Assembly: GCA_002356455.1 (NCBI GenBank)
Contig: AP017968.1
Location: forward strand, 1-64,000
Source: Fusobacterium varium
GTDB taxonomy: Bacteria; Fusobacteriota; Fusobacteriia; Fusobacteriales; Fusobacteriaceae
Direction: 5' to 3'
Length of the DNA stretch: 64,000 nt
The position numbers and the translations under genes were made by a program. How positions within the stretch are numbered: the first letter of the stretch is position 1; every line of letters begins with the position of its first letter. Under the pieces are notes generated by a model. That model did not search any database and was not told the DNA's origin. It saw only the letters and a program-made list of their open reading frames with translations. Positions 36,739-45,167 of the stretch are shown here, one piece after another.

Positions 36739-37839
36739 TTAATCTGTTTTTATATCATCTTCTTTTATCTTTTCTCTAAAAACCTCTATTGATGAAAGAT
36801 CATTCTTATTGTATGTTATCTTCATTGAAATATCTTTTCCATCACATACAGTTGATTCTCCATCTTTTAAAGAATATATTTTAATAAGAAATTTTAAATT
36901 AGATGGATACTGACTTTCTTTTTGTGCTATCTTCATTACTTCCATATGAAGTTCAAAAAGTGTCTTAAATTTCTTTTTAACAGTAAGATAAGCTTTTTTT
37001 ACAGGAGTATTTTTTAATAAAAGCTGTTCTAAATAGATATCAAAACTTCCTGTAAAATTCTTCAAAGCATAATCAGCATTGGTTCTGACATATTCTTCTC
37101 CATGTTCAGCTAAAGCTTTTAATACAATGGAGTATATCTCAGAGAAATTTTTTACCTCTTTTCCTATCTTTATCATAATATCATTTATTATAGCTGTATT
37201 GCTATTTTCAACTATCTGTTTTTCAAGAGTTATACCTAATATTTTTGCACTTTTATAATCACCGCTTTTATTTTTAGTATATAAAAGCGGAAGCTGTCCA
37301 TTATCTTCGAGATCTTTCAATACTGGCATAAGCAGATTTTTTTCAATATCATAATATCTCTTATATGAGTCTTTTATTTCAAGAAGATGTCTTAAAGTTT
37401 CTATAGTAATGTATACACTGCTTTCAGGAGATTTTTTTACATACTGATAAAGACGATATGAGAATTTTTCTTTAAATGTAAGCACTTTATTAATTCCAAG
37501 TTTTTCATAATTAGTTCCTTTTTTAAAAGAACTTGCTATTTCGTCAGAAAATATCAAAGTGATGTCATTATCAGATATATAAAAAGATTGAAGTATACTT
37601 AAATAAGACAGATACTTAGAGCTGTCTGAGGAAAGAATGATGTATTTATTCATAAAAGAATTAAGAAATTTTATTCCCTCTTCTTGAGTTCCAAAATCAA
37701 GATATTTTAAAAATTCTTTAAAGAGAAGAGTTACATTTTTATTTTTTACTGATAAAGTTTTGATGAGATTTCTCTCTTTTTTATTGAGATGTTTTGAAAA
37801 TTCTACTTGAATATCTTTTTGAAGTATATCAAAATTCAT
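36739..37839 (-). CDS. Second Rep_3-like replication-initiator-type protein
   Basis: This 366-residue protein is not a known enzyme. Residues about 115-185 (VLTFKEKFSYRLYQYVKK, then YITIETLRHLLEI, KRYYDIEKNLLMPVLKDLED) match the second winged helix of Rep_3 plasmid initiators, where the RLY, LR-LL and F-KRNVL-PA blocks are typical. The N-terminal 110 residues are less clear, and the C-terminal part is helical and basic. The start has AAGGAGA. It could be a relic of an integrated plasmid, a phage-type initiator or a chromosomal regulator of replication. No par, mob or relaxase gene is nearby. Confidence 0.55.
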   Translation of the reverse strand: MNFDILQKDIQVEFSKHLNKKERNLIKTLSVKNKNVTLLFKEFLKYLDFGTQEEGIKFLNSFMNKYIILSSDSSKYLSYLSILQSFYISDNDITLIFSDEIASSFKKGTNYEKLGINKVLTFKEKFSYRLYQYVKKSPESSVYITIETLRHLLEIKDSYKRYYDIEKNLLMPVLKDLEDNGQLPLLYTKNKSGDYKSAKILGITLEKQIVENSNTAIINDIMIKIGKEVKNFSEIYSIVLKALAEHGEEYVRTNADYALKNFTGSFDIYLEQLLLKNTPVKKAYLTVKKKFKTLFELHMEVMKIAQKESQYPSNLKFLIKIYSLKDGESTVCDGKDISMKITYNKNDLSSIEVFREKIKEDDIKTD

Positions 37840-37895
37840 AAAAATCTCCTTATTAAAAAATTTTTTTATATTTTTGAATATTTTTTTTCTGAAAG

Positions 37896-37956
37896 TTAAA
37901 CGAAATAAAATAAAGATATTTTCGTTATATCTACCAAATCATACCATATACCATAT
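37896..37956. promoter_or_regulatory. Dyad and tandem repeats upstream of the second Rep-like gene
   Basis: AACGAAA (37899-37905) and TTTCGTT (37920-37926) form a dyad. Two head-to-tail ATACCAT units occupy 37941-37954. Their position suggests control sites for the minus-strand gene or a small replication site. Confidence 0.35.
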
Positions 37957-38003
37957 TTTATTTCAAGAATAATAATTAAATTAGAACTTTAAAAACGATA
38001 TGC

Positions 38004-38061
38004 GGTCATAAAAATGCGAATTTTGACATTTTATTTTACTAGTGCTAATATAGGTATGACC
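38004..38061 (+). promoter_or_regulatory. Promoter of the PTS operon flanked by an inverted repeat
   Basis: TTGACA (38023-38028) and TAATAT (38046-38051) have a 17-base spacer. GGTCATA (38004-38010) and TATGACC (38055-38061) flank the promoter as a widely spaced dyad, a likely operator. No regulator gene lies in the operon itself. Confidence 0.6.
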
Positions 38062-38095
38062 TTAAAAAATCAAAAATATCAAGGAGGTAATGAAC

Positions 38096-38416
38096 ATGGA
38101 TTTAGATTTAGAAGAAGTGGCAATGACAATAGTAGGTAACGCTGGTGAAGCAAGAAGTTTAGCTTATGAAGCATTAAGAGAAGCAAAAACTGGAAATTTT
38201 GATAAAGCAGAGGAACTTTTAAAAGAATCAAGAGAAAAATCTCTTGTAGCTCATGGGATGCAGACAGAACTTATATGTAATGAAGCAGATGGGAATGGAA
38301 TAGCTATGAATCTTTTGATGGTCCATGCTCAAGACCATCTTATGAACTCGATTCTGGCTAGAGAATTAGTTGAAGAACTAATAGATGTATATAGAAGAAT
38401 AGGAGTGGAAAAATAA
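38096..38416 (+). CDS. PTS EIIA component, lactose/cellobiose family
   Basis: This 106-residue helical phosphocarrier has the phosphorylated histidine in LLMVHAQDHLMNS (H77 by this start). The N-terminal EEVAMTIVGNAGEARSLAYEALREAK and the EADGNG loop are typical. ATG 38096 is preferred over 38090, because the latter lies only two bases from AAGGAGG. It is the first gene of a five-gene operon and its stop overlaps the next start. Confidence 0.93.
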   Translation: MDLDLEEVAMTIVGNAGEARSLAYEALREAKTGNFDKAEELLKESREKSLVAHGMQTELICNEADGNGIAMNLLMVHAQDHLMNSILARELVEELIDVYRRIGVEK

Positions 38417-39381
38417 TGAAGAAATGGGCTATGATTGCTACTTGGAGAATGGCTGTTGAAGGGGTTACTCTGGGAGCTGATATATTAAAAAATGGTGGAA
38501 AATGTCAGGATGCTGTAGAGAGAGCAATAATGGAAGTTGAGGACTATCCATTTTATAAGTCAGTAGGATATGGCGGACTTCCAAATGAAGTATGTGAAGT
38601 TGAACTGGATGCTGCTTTTATGGATGGAAGAACACTTTCTATTGGTGCAGTAGCTGGAATAAAAGATTATAAAAATCCTGTATGTATAGCGAGAAAACTT
38701 AGTGCAGACAGATTTAATATATTCCTTGTGGGAGAAGGAGCAGAAGCTTATGCTCACAAGAATGGTTTCATAAGACAGAATATGCTTACTGAAAGAGCAA
38801 AAAAGACTTGGGAATTAAGAATGAAAGAGATAACTGAAAAAAATCTTTCACCTTATGATGGACATGATACAGTATGCATGATAGGAATAGATTCAGAAAA
38901 AGATATGGCAGCAGCAACTTCTACAAGTGGTCTTTTTATGAAGAAAAGAGGAAGAGTAGGAGATTCACCTGTATCTGGTTCAGGATTCTATGTGGATAAT
39001 GAAGCTGGTGGAGCAGCAGCTACTGGACTTGGAGAGGATATAATGAAAGGCTGCCTTTCTTATGAAACAGTTCAAAGAATGAAGAGAGGAATGTCACCTT
39101 CAGAAGCAGCACAATCGGCAGTTGCAGACTTTTCTGAACAGTTGAAAAGAAGAAGAGGTCATGCAGGAGCTATATCAGTTATAGCAATGAATAATAAAGG
39201 AGAATGGGGAATTGGAACTAATGTAGAGTTTTCATTTGTTGCAGCTGATCCAGATAATGAACCTAAAGTATATCTTGCATATCCTGTAGAAGGAAGTAAT
39301 GAAGTAAAAATTGAAATAGCTTCAAAAGAATATATGGAAGCTTACAAAAAAAACATACAAAAACCATTAGAAGAAATATAA
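38416..39381 (+). CDS. N4-(beta-N-acetylglucosaminyl)-asparaginase-family Ntn hydrolase
   Basis: This 321-residue cytoplasmic amidase would self-cleave before T152 in DGHDTVCMIG, making the threonine the N-terminal nucleophile. Supporting blocks are GYGGLPNEVCEVELDAAFMDG, TSTSGLFMKKRGRVGDSPVSGSG and EAGGAAATGLGEDIMKG, all typical of aspartylglucosaminidase and isoaspartyl peptidase relatives. Location between PTS genes suggests it cleaves the imported compound, perhaps a (phospho)sugar-asparagine amide. The exact substrate is not known. Confidence 0.85.
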   Translation: MKKWAMIATWRMAVEGVTLGADILKNGGKCQDAVERAIMEVEDYPFYKSVGYGGLPNEVCEVELDAAFMDGRTLSIGAVAGIKDYKNPVCIARKLSADRFNIFLVGEGAEAYAHKNGFIRQNMLTERAKKTWELRMKEITEKNLSPYDGHDTVCMIGIDSEKDMAAATSTSGLFMKKRGRVGDSPVSGSGFYVDNEAGGAAATGLGEDIMKGCLSYETVQRMKRGMSPSEAAQSAVADFSEQLKRRRGHAGAISVIAMNNKGEWGIGTNVEFSFVAADPDNEPKVYLAYPVEGSNEVKIEIASKEYMEAYKKNIQKPLEEI

Positions 39382-39394
39382 AAAGGAGACGATG

Positions 39395-40705
39395 ATGAGC
39401 AAAGTTATAACTATACTAGAAGACAAACTTGTTCCTGTAGCTGCATGGATAGCACAGAACAAATATATCAATGGAATAAGAAGAGCATTTATAATGATGA
39501 TGCCTTTACTAATGATTGGATCTATATTTTTGATGATTTCAGCTTTTCCTTTACCAGCATACCAAAGAGGTATGATTAGCTTATTTGGCGAAGGATGGAA
39601 AGATGTTCTTGATATTCCTGTAAGTGCAACATTTTCACTTATAGCTTTATATGTAGCTTTTTTAGTAGCTCAGCAGCTTGCTAAACAGTTTGAGCTTGAC
39701 AGTATTGCAGTAGGGCTTCTATCTTTAGCTTCTTTCTTAATTCTTACTCCATTGGGACATTCTACTGAGCATGGAGCAGTCATCACATTTGACTGGCTTG
39801 GAAGTAAAGGAATGTTTGTGGCAATGGTTATTGGAGTAGTAACAGTAAAGATATTTCAATTCTTCGTTAATAGAAATATTCTTGTAAAAATGCCTGATGG
39901 TGTACCGCCAGAAGTTATAAAATCATTTGAAGCTTTAATACCTGGAACAGTTATTTTAGGAGCAGCCCTTCTATTAAGACTTCTTATGATGCAGACAGAG
40001 TATGGAACAATACATGATTTTGTATATAGAATGCTGGCTCTTCCATTAAAATCTCTTGGAACTTCATATATAGGTTCAATACTTACAGTTTTTGCTATAT
40101 CAATACTTTGGTCTGTGGGAATAAACAGTGGTTCTATGGTTAATGGATTTGTAAGACCTTTCTGGCTGGAAAATCAAGTAGAGAATATAGCTGCATTACA
40201 AGCAGGGCAGCCACTTCCTCATGTAATAACAGAGCAGTTTTTTGATATGGTATGGATGGGAGGAGCAGGAGTTACACTTTCTCTTCTTATAGCTATACTT
40301 ATCTTTGCAAAAAGTAAACATATAAGAAGTGTTGGAGCTATTGGGACTATTCCGGGAATATTTAATATAAATGAACCAATTCTTTTTGGACTTCCAATAA
40401 TTCTTAATCCAATTATGCTTATACCATTTAATCTGGTAGCTATGGTAATGGTAACTACACAATATATAACAATGAATCTAGGTATTGTATCAAAACCATT
40501 AGGAATAGCTTTCCCATGGCCTACACCGGCAATAATCAGTGGATTTATCACAGTAGGTGATATTTCAGGTGCACTTATTCAGATAGTAAATCTTATCATT
40601 GGAGCAATGATTTATCTTCCATTCCTTAGAATAATAGATAAGGCAAGTAAAAAAGAGGAAGATGAAATGGAAAGATTAGAAAAATTAGAAAATGAAGGAA
40701 AATAA
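39395..40705 (+). CDS. PTS EIIC permease, lactose/cellobiose family
   Basis: This 436-residue membrane permease moves and presents sugar for phosphorylation. It has about ten hydrophobic helices, the opening LVPVAAWIAQNKYINGIRRAFIMMMP, and the sugar-site-like GTIPGIFNINEPILFGLPIILNPIMLIPF (about 312-340), characteristic of the cellobiose EIIC family. ATG 39395 gives better spacing to AAAAGGAG than the ATG three bases earlier. It lies between the amidase and EIIB. Confidence 0.93.
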   Translation: MSKVITILEDKLVPVAAWIAQNKYINGIRRAFIMMMPLLMIGSIFLMISAFPLPAYQRGMISLFGEGWKDVLDIPVSATFSLIALYVAFLVAQQLAKQFELDSIAVGLLSLASFLILTPLGHSTEHGAVITFDWLGSKGMFVAMVIGVVTVKIFQFFVNRNILVKMPDGVPPEVIKSFEALIPGTVILGAALLLRLLMMQTEYGTIHDFVYRMLALPLKSLGTSYIGSILTVFAISILWSVGINSGSMVNGFVRPFWLENQVENIAALQAGQPLPHVITEQFFDMVWMGGAGVTLSLLIAILIFAKSKHIRSVGAIGTIPGIFNINEPILFGLPIILNPIMLIPFNLVAMVMVTTQYITMNLGIVSKPLGIAFPWPTPAIISGFITVGDISGALIQIVNLIIGAMIYLPFLRIIDKASKKEEDEMERLEKLENEGK

Positions 40706-40741
40706 TTAAAATTTAAAATAAGTAATCAGGAGGAAAAAACT

Positions 40742-41047
40742 ATGAAAAGAATATTATTATTATGTGATGCGGGAATGTCAACAAGTCTTATGGTTAAAAA
40801 AATGAAGGAAGCTGCTGTAAAAAAAGGAATAGAAACTGAAATAAATGCTTTAAGTATAGCAAAATTTCAAGAAAACCTTGATAACTATGATGTATTTTTA
40901 TTAGGACCACAAGTAAAATATAAAAAAGCTGAATTAGCAGCAGTAGCAGAAACTGTTGGAAAAAAAGTAGAAATCATCAATACTATGGATTATGGTATGA
41001 TGAAAGGAGATAAAGTTTTAGAACTCGCTCTTTCATTGATTGACTAA
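40742..41047 (+). CDS. PTS EIIB component, lactose/cellobiose family
   Basis: This 101-residue phosphotransfer domain starts MKRILLLCDAGMSTSLMV, where C8 is the phosphorylated cysteine. The end DYGMMKGDKVLELAL is typical of cellobiose EIIB. EIIA, EIIC and EIIB are all present, so the phosphotransferase is complete apart from the general EI and HPr. Confidence 0.94.
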   Translation: MKRILLLCDAGMSTSLMVKKMKEAAVKKGIETEINALSIAKFQENLDNYDVFLLGPQVKYKKAELAAVAETVGKKVEIINTMDYGMMKGDKVLELALSLID

Positions 41048-41067
41048 TTTCATTACAGGAGAAAATT

Positions 41068-42465
41068 ATGGATATAAAAAAATATATCGATATACATTTT
41101 GATGATGCTTTAAAAAGTATCATTGAAGTTATAAGAATAAAAACTGTAAAAGCAGAGAAAACAGGGGATGCTCCTTATGGAGCAGAGCTTAAAAGAGGTT
41201 TGAACAAAGTACTGGAAATAGCTCAAAGCCTTGGATTTAAAGTGAAAAATCTAGATAATTATATTGGATATGCTGAGTATGGAGCGGGAGAAGAATATAT
41301 AGCTGTTTTAGGACATATAGATGTAGTCCCTGAAGGGGATGAAGCCAGCTGGAGTGTACCGCCTTATGAAGGATGTATAGTAAATAATCAGCTTATAGCA
41401 AGAGGAGCTATTGACAATAAAGCTCCTATCATATCAGCTCTGTATTCTCTGAAAGCAGTAGTGGATACACATCCAGAATTCAATAAAAGAGTGAGGGTAA
41501 TATTTGGAACTAATGAAGAGAGCGGAGATGAAGATATCAAATATTATCTGGCAAGAGAAAAAGAGCCAAAATATGCTTTTACTCCAGATGGAAGATTTCC
41601 AGTAATATTTTCTGAAAAGGGGATATATACATTTTCATTTAGAAAAAAGATAAACTGGAAAAATTCAAAACTGATAGAGATAAAGGCAGGAACAAGATCA
41701 AATATAGTACCTGAAAAATGTATAGCTAAAGTGAGAAATATACCTAAAGAGAATATAAAGAAAGCTCTCAGTGAAATAAAAATATCAACTAAAGCAGGAT
41801 ATACAGTAAGTTATGAAGAAGATACAGCAGAAATAATCTGTACTGGAATATCAGCTCATGCAAGTTCACCTCATAAGGGAGTGAATGCACTTTTAGGAAT
41901 GTATAGATTCCTTGATCTGATCATTGGGAAAGAAGATGCAGCAAAAGGATTTATATCATTTATTTCAGGTTATATTGGTGAAAGTTCAGATGGAGAGAAA
42001 CTGGGTATAAAAACTGTCAATGAAGAAGTAGGAAATCTGACAATAAGCGCAGGTATAACAAATATTAAAGATGATGAGATATTTGTAAAATTTAATATAA
42101 GATATCCTGCTTCCATAGATGAAAAAACTCTTGATTTGAGATTGAATGCAGCAGGAGAAAAGGAAGATGTTATATTTTTTAAAGAGAATCATAATGCACC
42201 TCTTTATTTTGAAAAAAGTCATCCTTTAGTAAAAGAATTACAAGATATATATATAAGTGTAACAGGAAGAAAAGAGGACCCTGCTGCATTAGGTGGAGGA
42301 ACTTATGCTAAATTAATGCCGAATACAGTGGCTTTTGGTCCTAATTTTAAAGAATATAATGGTAAACCTCACAGTTTTGATGAGTGTATGGATCTTGATA
42401 TGTTGAAACAGGGAATGGAAATATATGCAAGGGCTATATTAAGACTTGGAGCATTAATCAAATAA
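41068..42465 (+). CDS. M20 dipeptidase, PepV-like
   Basis: This 465-residue zinc peptidase has metal ligands in VLGHIDVVPEGDEASW (about 81), ARGAIDNKAPIIS (about 111) and FGTNEESGDEDI (about 147), and the C-terminal GGGTYAKLMPN and FGPNFKEYNGKPHSFDE. PepV enzymes split dipeptides, including beta-alanyl types. As last gene of the PTS-amidase operon, it may finish breakdown of a peptide-linked substrate or of the released amino-acid part. Confidence 0.9.
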   Translation: MDIKKYIDIHFDDALKSIIEVIRIKTVKAEKTGDAPYGAELKRGLNKVLEIAQSLGFKVKNLDNYIGYAEYGAGEEYIAVLGHIDVVPEGDEASWSVPPYEGCIVNNQLIARGAIDNKAPIISALYSLKAVVDTHPEFNKRVRVIFGTNEESGDEDIKYYLAREKEPKYAFTPDGRFPVIFSEKGIYTFSFRKKINWKNSKLIEIKAGTRSNIVPEKCIAKVRNIPKENIKKALSEIKISTKAGYTVSYEEDTAEIICTGISAHASSPHKGVNALLGMYRFLDLIIGKEDAAKGFISFISGYIGESSDGEKLGIKTVNEEVGNLTISAGITNIKDDEIFVKFNIRYPASIDEKTLDLRLNAAGEKEDVIFFKENHNAPLYFEKSHPLVKELQDIYISVTGRKEDPAALGGGTYAKLMPNTVAFGPNFKEYNGKPHSFDECMDLDMLKQGMEIYARAILRLGALIK

Positions 42466-42480
42466 AAACAGCAGTGTTTG

Positions 42481-42514
42481 TGGTTGAAAGAAATTAAGTT
42501 CTTTCAACCATTTC
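42481..42514. terminator. Terminator between convergent operons
   Basis: TGGTTGAAAGAA (42481-42492) pairs perfectly with TTCTTTCAACCA (42499-42510) around a six-base loop. It lies just after the PepV-like stop and before the 3' end of the minus-strand LytTR gene. Confidence 0.85.
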
Positions 42515-42537
42515 TTATATATTTATAATATTGTTTA

Positions 42538-43206
42538 TTATAAATATAGTCTACTTTTAATAAGGTTTATATCTTCTTCTATTTTTTTTAATTTTATTTT
42601 ACTTACATATAATATTGAAAAATCTCTAAAAATTATGGTTTCCTCTTTATAGTCTATATATCTGATTAAATCTATATTTACTATAGTTCCTCTTTCAATT
42701 TTATAAAAATTGTCTATTGTTTCTAATTTTTCTTCAATAATAGAAAAGTTTTCCTTTAAAGTAAAGACTTCCTTATTTGTCAGATGAAATTGAACTCTAC
42801 GTGTTGTTCGGCAATAACTGATATATGTTACTTCTGAAAAATCAATGATTCCTTTTTTCTGATTATCATTCAGGAAGAATTGAGTATATTTTTGTTTGGA
42901 ATGAATCAATTTTTCAATAGATTTTTCAATTTCATATATCTCATGTCTTAAAATACAATCTGCAACATAATTTGATAAAAACAAAGTTCTCATTTCCCTG
43001 ATATTATTTTTTCCTAAAACGACTATAACAGGAATTCCTCTCTTAAAATTTGCTTTTATTTTATCTGTAACATTTTCTGAATCAATATCTATTATAAACA
43101 TTTCAAAACTATTATTCTCACGTTTAGTATTTATAAATTCATAATCCAACATTTCTTTTAAAAGAATAAGAAGTTTGTCATCTATATCCACTCCTATTTT
43201 AATCAT
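42538..43206 (-). CDS. LytTR-family regulator with degenerate receiver
   Basis: The C-terminal 95 residues are a LytTR DNA-binding domain: VTYISYCRTTRRVQFHLTNKEVFTLKENFSIIEEKL, then FYKIERGTIVNIDLIRYID. The N-terminal 110 residues resemble a receiver fold (MIKIGVDIDDKLL, EMFIIDID, PVIVVLGK) but lack the usual acidic pair and clear lysine context, so normal phosphorylation is doubtful. ATG 43206 overlaps the 3' end of the membrane-sensor gene by eight bases, so the two proteins are probably made together. Confidence 0.75.
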   Translation of the reverse strand: MIKIGVDIDDKLLILLKEMLDYEFINTKRENNSFEMFIIDIDSENVTDKIKANFKRGIPVIVVLGKNNIREMRTLFLSNYVADCILRHEIYEIEKSIEKLIHSKQKYTQFFLNDNQKKGIIDFSEVTYISYCRTTRRVQFHLTNKEVFTLKENFSIIEEKLETIDNFYKIERGTIVNIDLIRYIDYKEETIIFRDFSILYVSKIKLKKIEEDINLIKSRLYL

Positions 43207-44758
43207 CAAAACTCAACTCCTTATAAATGGAATTAAGCCTTATATTATTGGCTATACCAGCGACTTTTTCGGATATTCCTGCCAGATACTTTATATTTTC
43301 AATATCCATTTCATATTCATATTCTTCAATAAATATTGCACCAACATAGGGATTCCCATTAAAAGCCAATCTTATTCCAGTTGAATAAATTTCTTTCTTT
43401 ATATTTTCTTTTTCTATAAATAGGTTATTTTCATAAAAATTTTTATCAATCAAATATTCAGAAATTTCTTTTTCATCAATAAAGATTTTAACCAGAACTG
43501 ATCTGACTTGCAGATTTTTTTTAAGTTCTTTTTCAAGTTCTTTTTCAAATTCTCTTCTATTCTGTACCAAACATAATTTTGTATAGGACTTTTCAAGTAC
43601 TTCATTTTTTACAAGAAGTATTTTTTCAAATGTCATTGTATAAAAATCCAGAATAAATATAGTTATCAAAATAATAGCAGGCTCTAATAGAGTTTTAAAA
43701 TAAAATAAAGTCATATAAGCAATTGTAAAACCCAAAAGATATCGAACAACTCTGCTTATATTTTTTGTGTATATTTTTAAACTTACAAATACCAATCCCC
43801 AGTATATACACATATATTCTATTAATTTAATAAAAGAATAGAGATTAAGAAATTTAGGAAAAGCAATGTAAAAAAGTTCCATAAATAAATATAAGAATAT
43901 TACTGAAAAGTAATAAAATTTTTGTGGTGAAACTGTAAATCTTTTATTTGTTAATAGATTAAAGATAATAATAAATAAAATAATTCTTCTTAAATTGATA
44001 ATCTGATATGTCTTTCTTAAAAAAGTTAAAAAAGCTTCATGAGTGCTCAATATATAAGTATAAATTTGAGGAGATAATAAGTTGATTGCTATAAGTGCAT
44101 AATAAATAAAAGAAAGTGCAGACAATACATAGATAAAGTATCTTATTTTCTTATGCTTTCTATTCATGCGGTTATTTAAAATATAAAAGATTATTAAAAA
44201 ACCTAATGTTGTGGATATGAAAAATTCCAGAAACTTTATAAAATCTACTTGAAAATTTCCTCTGAAGCTAAGAATCATTTTTAGAATTAATATAAAAAAG
44301 GATAAATTGAGTATTTTATCTTTTTTTATTTCTTTTTTTATCTTAGTATAAATAAAAATATTTAAAATTATAAGGGTTAAAGTTATTATATTTAATGCTA
44401 TTTCCTGTTTTTTAGAGAAAATATCTCCTTGCAGAGGAATTATTATTTTTTTCCAATTATCATCTTTTCTAAAAGGTACATACTTTTCCTGTTCATCATA
44501 GCTTATTTTTAATGTGTAATCTCCATTAGGGACATTGAAAAAGATTTTTCCATTAAGGAAATTCCTCATTTCAAAATTTGTACTTTTTCCATCAGAAAAA
44601 AGAATAGAGTATTCGCCTATATTTCTATCTAAAACTTCAATATATTTTATTTTAGGCACTACATATATAAAATCCTTTTCATTGTGAGCTATAAATTTTA
44701 AAAATGTACCTAAAGAAACAACTGAAATAATTATAAATATCAATATTTTTTTATACAT
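43199..44758 (-). CDS. Membrane sensor-like protein without a kinase domain
   Basis: I do not recognise a specific family. The 519 residues start with one helix (1-20), then an outside segment of about 90 residues. About eight hydrophobic helices follow (around 118-375), then a charged coiled coil (about 385-425) and a C-terminal GAF-like domain (KIFIDEKEISEYLI, GIRLAFNGNPYVGAIFIEE). The overall plan resembles 7TM signalling receptors (7TMR-DISM type), but there is no histidine-kinase, GGDEF or phosphatase output. Coupling to the LytTR gene suggests it controls that regulator directly. Confidence 0.6.
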   Translation of the reverse strand: MYKKILIFIIISVVSLGTFLKFIAHNEKDFIYVVPKIKYIEVLDRNIGEYSILFSDGKSTNFEMRNFLNGKIFFNVPNGDYTLKISYDEQEKYVPFRKDDNWKKIIIPLQGDIFSKKQEIALNIITLTLIILNIFIYTKIKKEIKKDKILNLSFFILILKMILSFRGNFQVDFIKFLEFFISTTLGFLIIFYILNNRMNRKHKKIRYFIYVLSALSFIYYALIAINLLSPQIYTYILSTHEAFLTFLRKTYQIINLRRIILFIIIFNLLTNKRFTVSPQKFYYFSVIFLYLFMELFYIAFPKFLNLYSFIKLIEYMCIYWGLVFVSLKIYTKNISRVVRYLLGFTIAYMTLFYFKTLLEPAIILITIFILDFYTMTFEKILLVKNEVLEKSYTKLCLVQNRREFEKELEKELKKNLQVRSVLVKIFIDEKEISEYLIDKNFYENNLFIEKENIKKEIYSTGIRLAFNGNPYVGAIFIEEYEYEMDIENIKYLAGISEKVAGIANNIRLNSIYKELSFDD

Positions 44759-45167
44759 ATTATTCTCCTTTTATATAGAGTAATCAATAATCTCAATTAG
44801 TTATATCAACTTATTTAAAATAAGTAAAGTTTTTTCATAAATATTAATTTTATAATCTTGAAAAGTATTTAATAATTGTAATTTAAAGGCGAATATGAAA
44901 TTTTTAAATAAACTTATATTTTTGACATAGTATATTTTTGCGTAGGAAAATAATGAGTTTGTGTATTGAAAGAAAAATATGCTTAATATTGAGGTATAAT
45001 TCAAAAAAGATTTAAAAAATGTCTGACTGTTGATTTTAAGAAGAACTTTTATTAAATGTATATTTTTTAGTATTTATTCCCAAATATCATTTTTAAAGAA
45101 AATAATATTATTTTGGAAATCACATATAAAAATAAAATATTAAATTAATCTTTAAGGAGGAAAAAAG
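44759..45167. other. Divergent AT-rich control region
   Basis: This 409-base gap separates the minus-strand sensor from the outer-membrane gene. It contains isolated promoter-like words (a TTGACA near 44934 and a TATAAT near 44994) but no well-spaced pair I can defend. No gene or RNA was recognised. Confidence 0.4.

Noticed and set aside
44801-45004. 67-residue minus-strand frame upstream of the sensor gene
   Set aside because: It has no ribosome site and the composition of random AT-rich DNA, and lies in a divergent control region.
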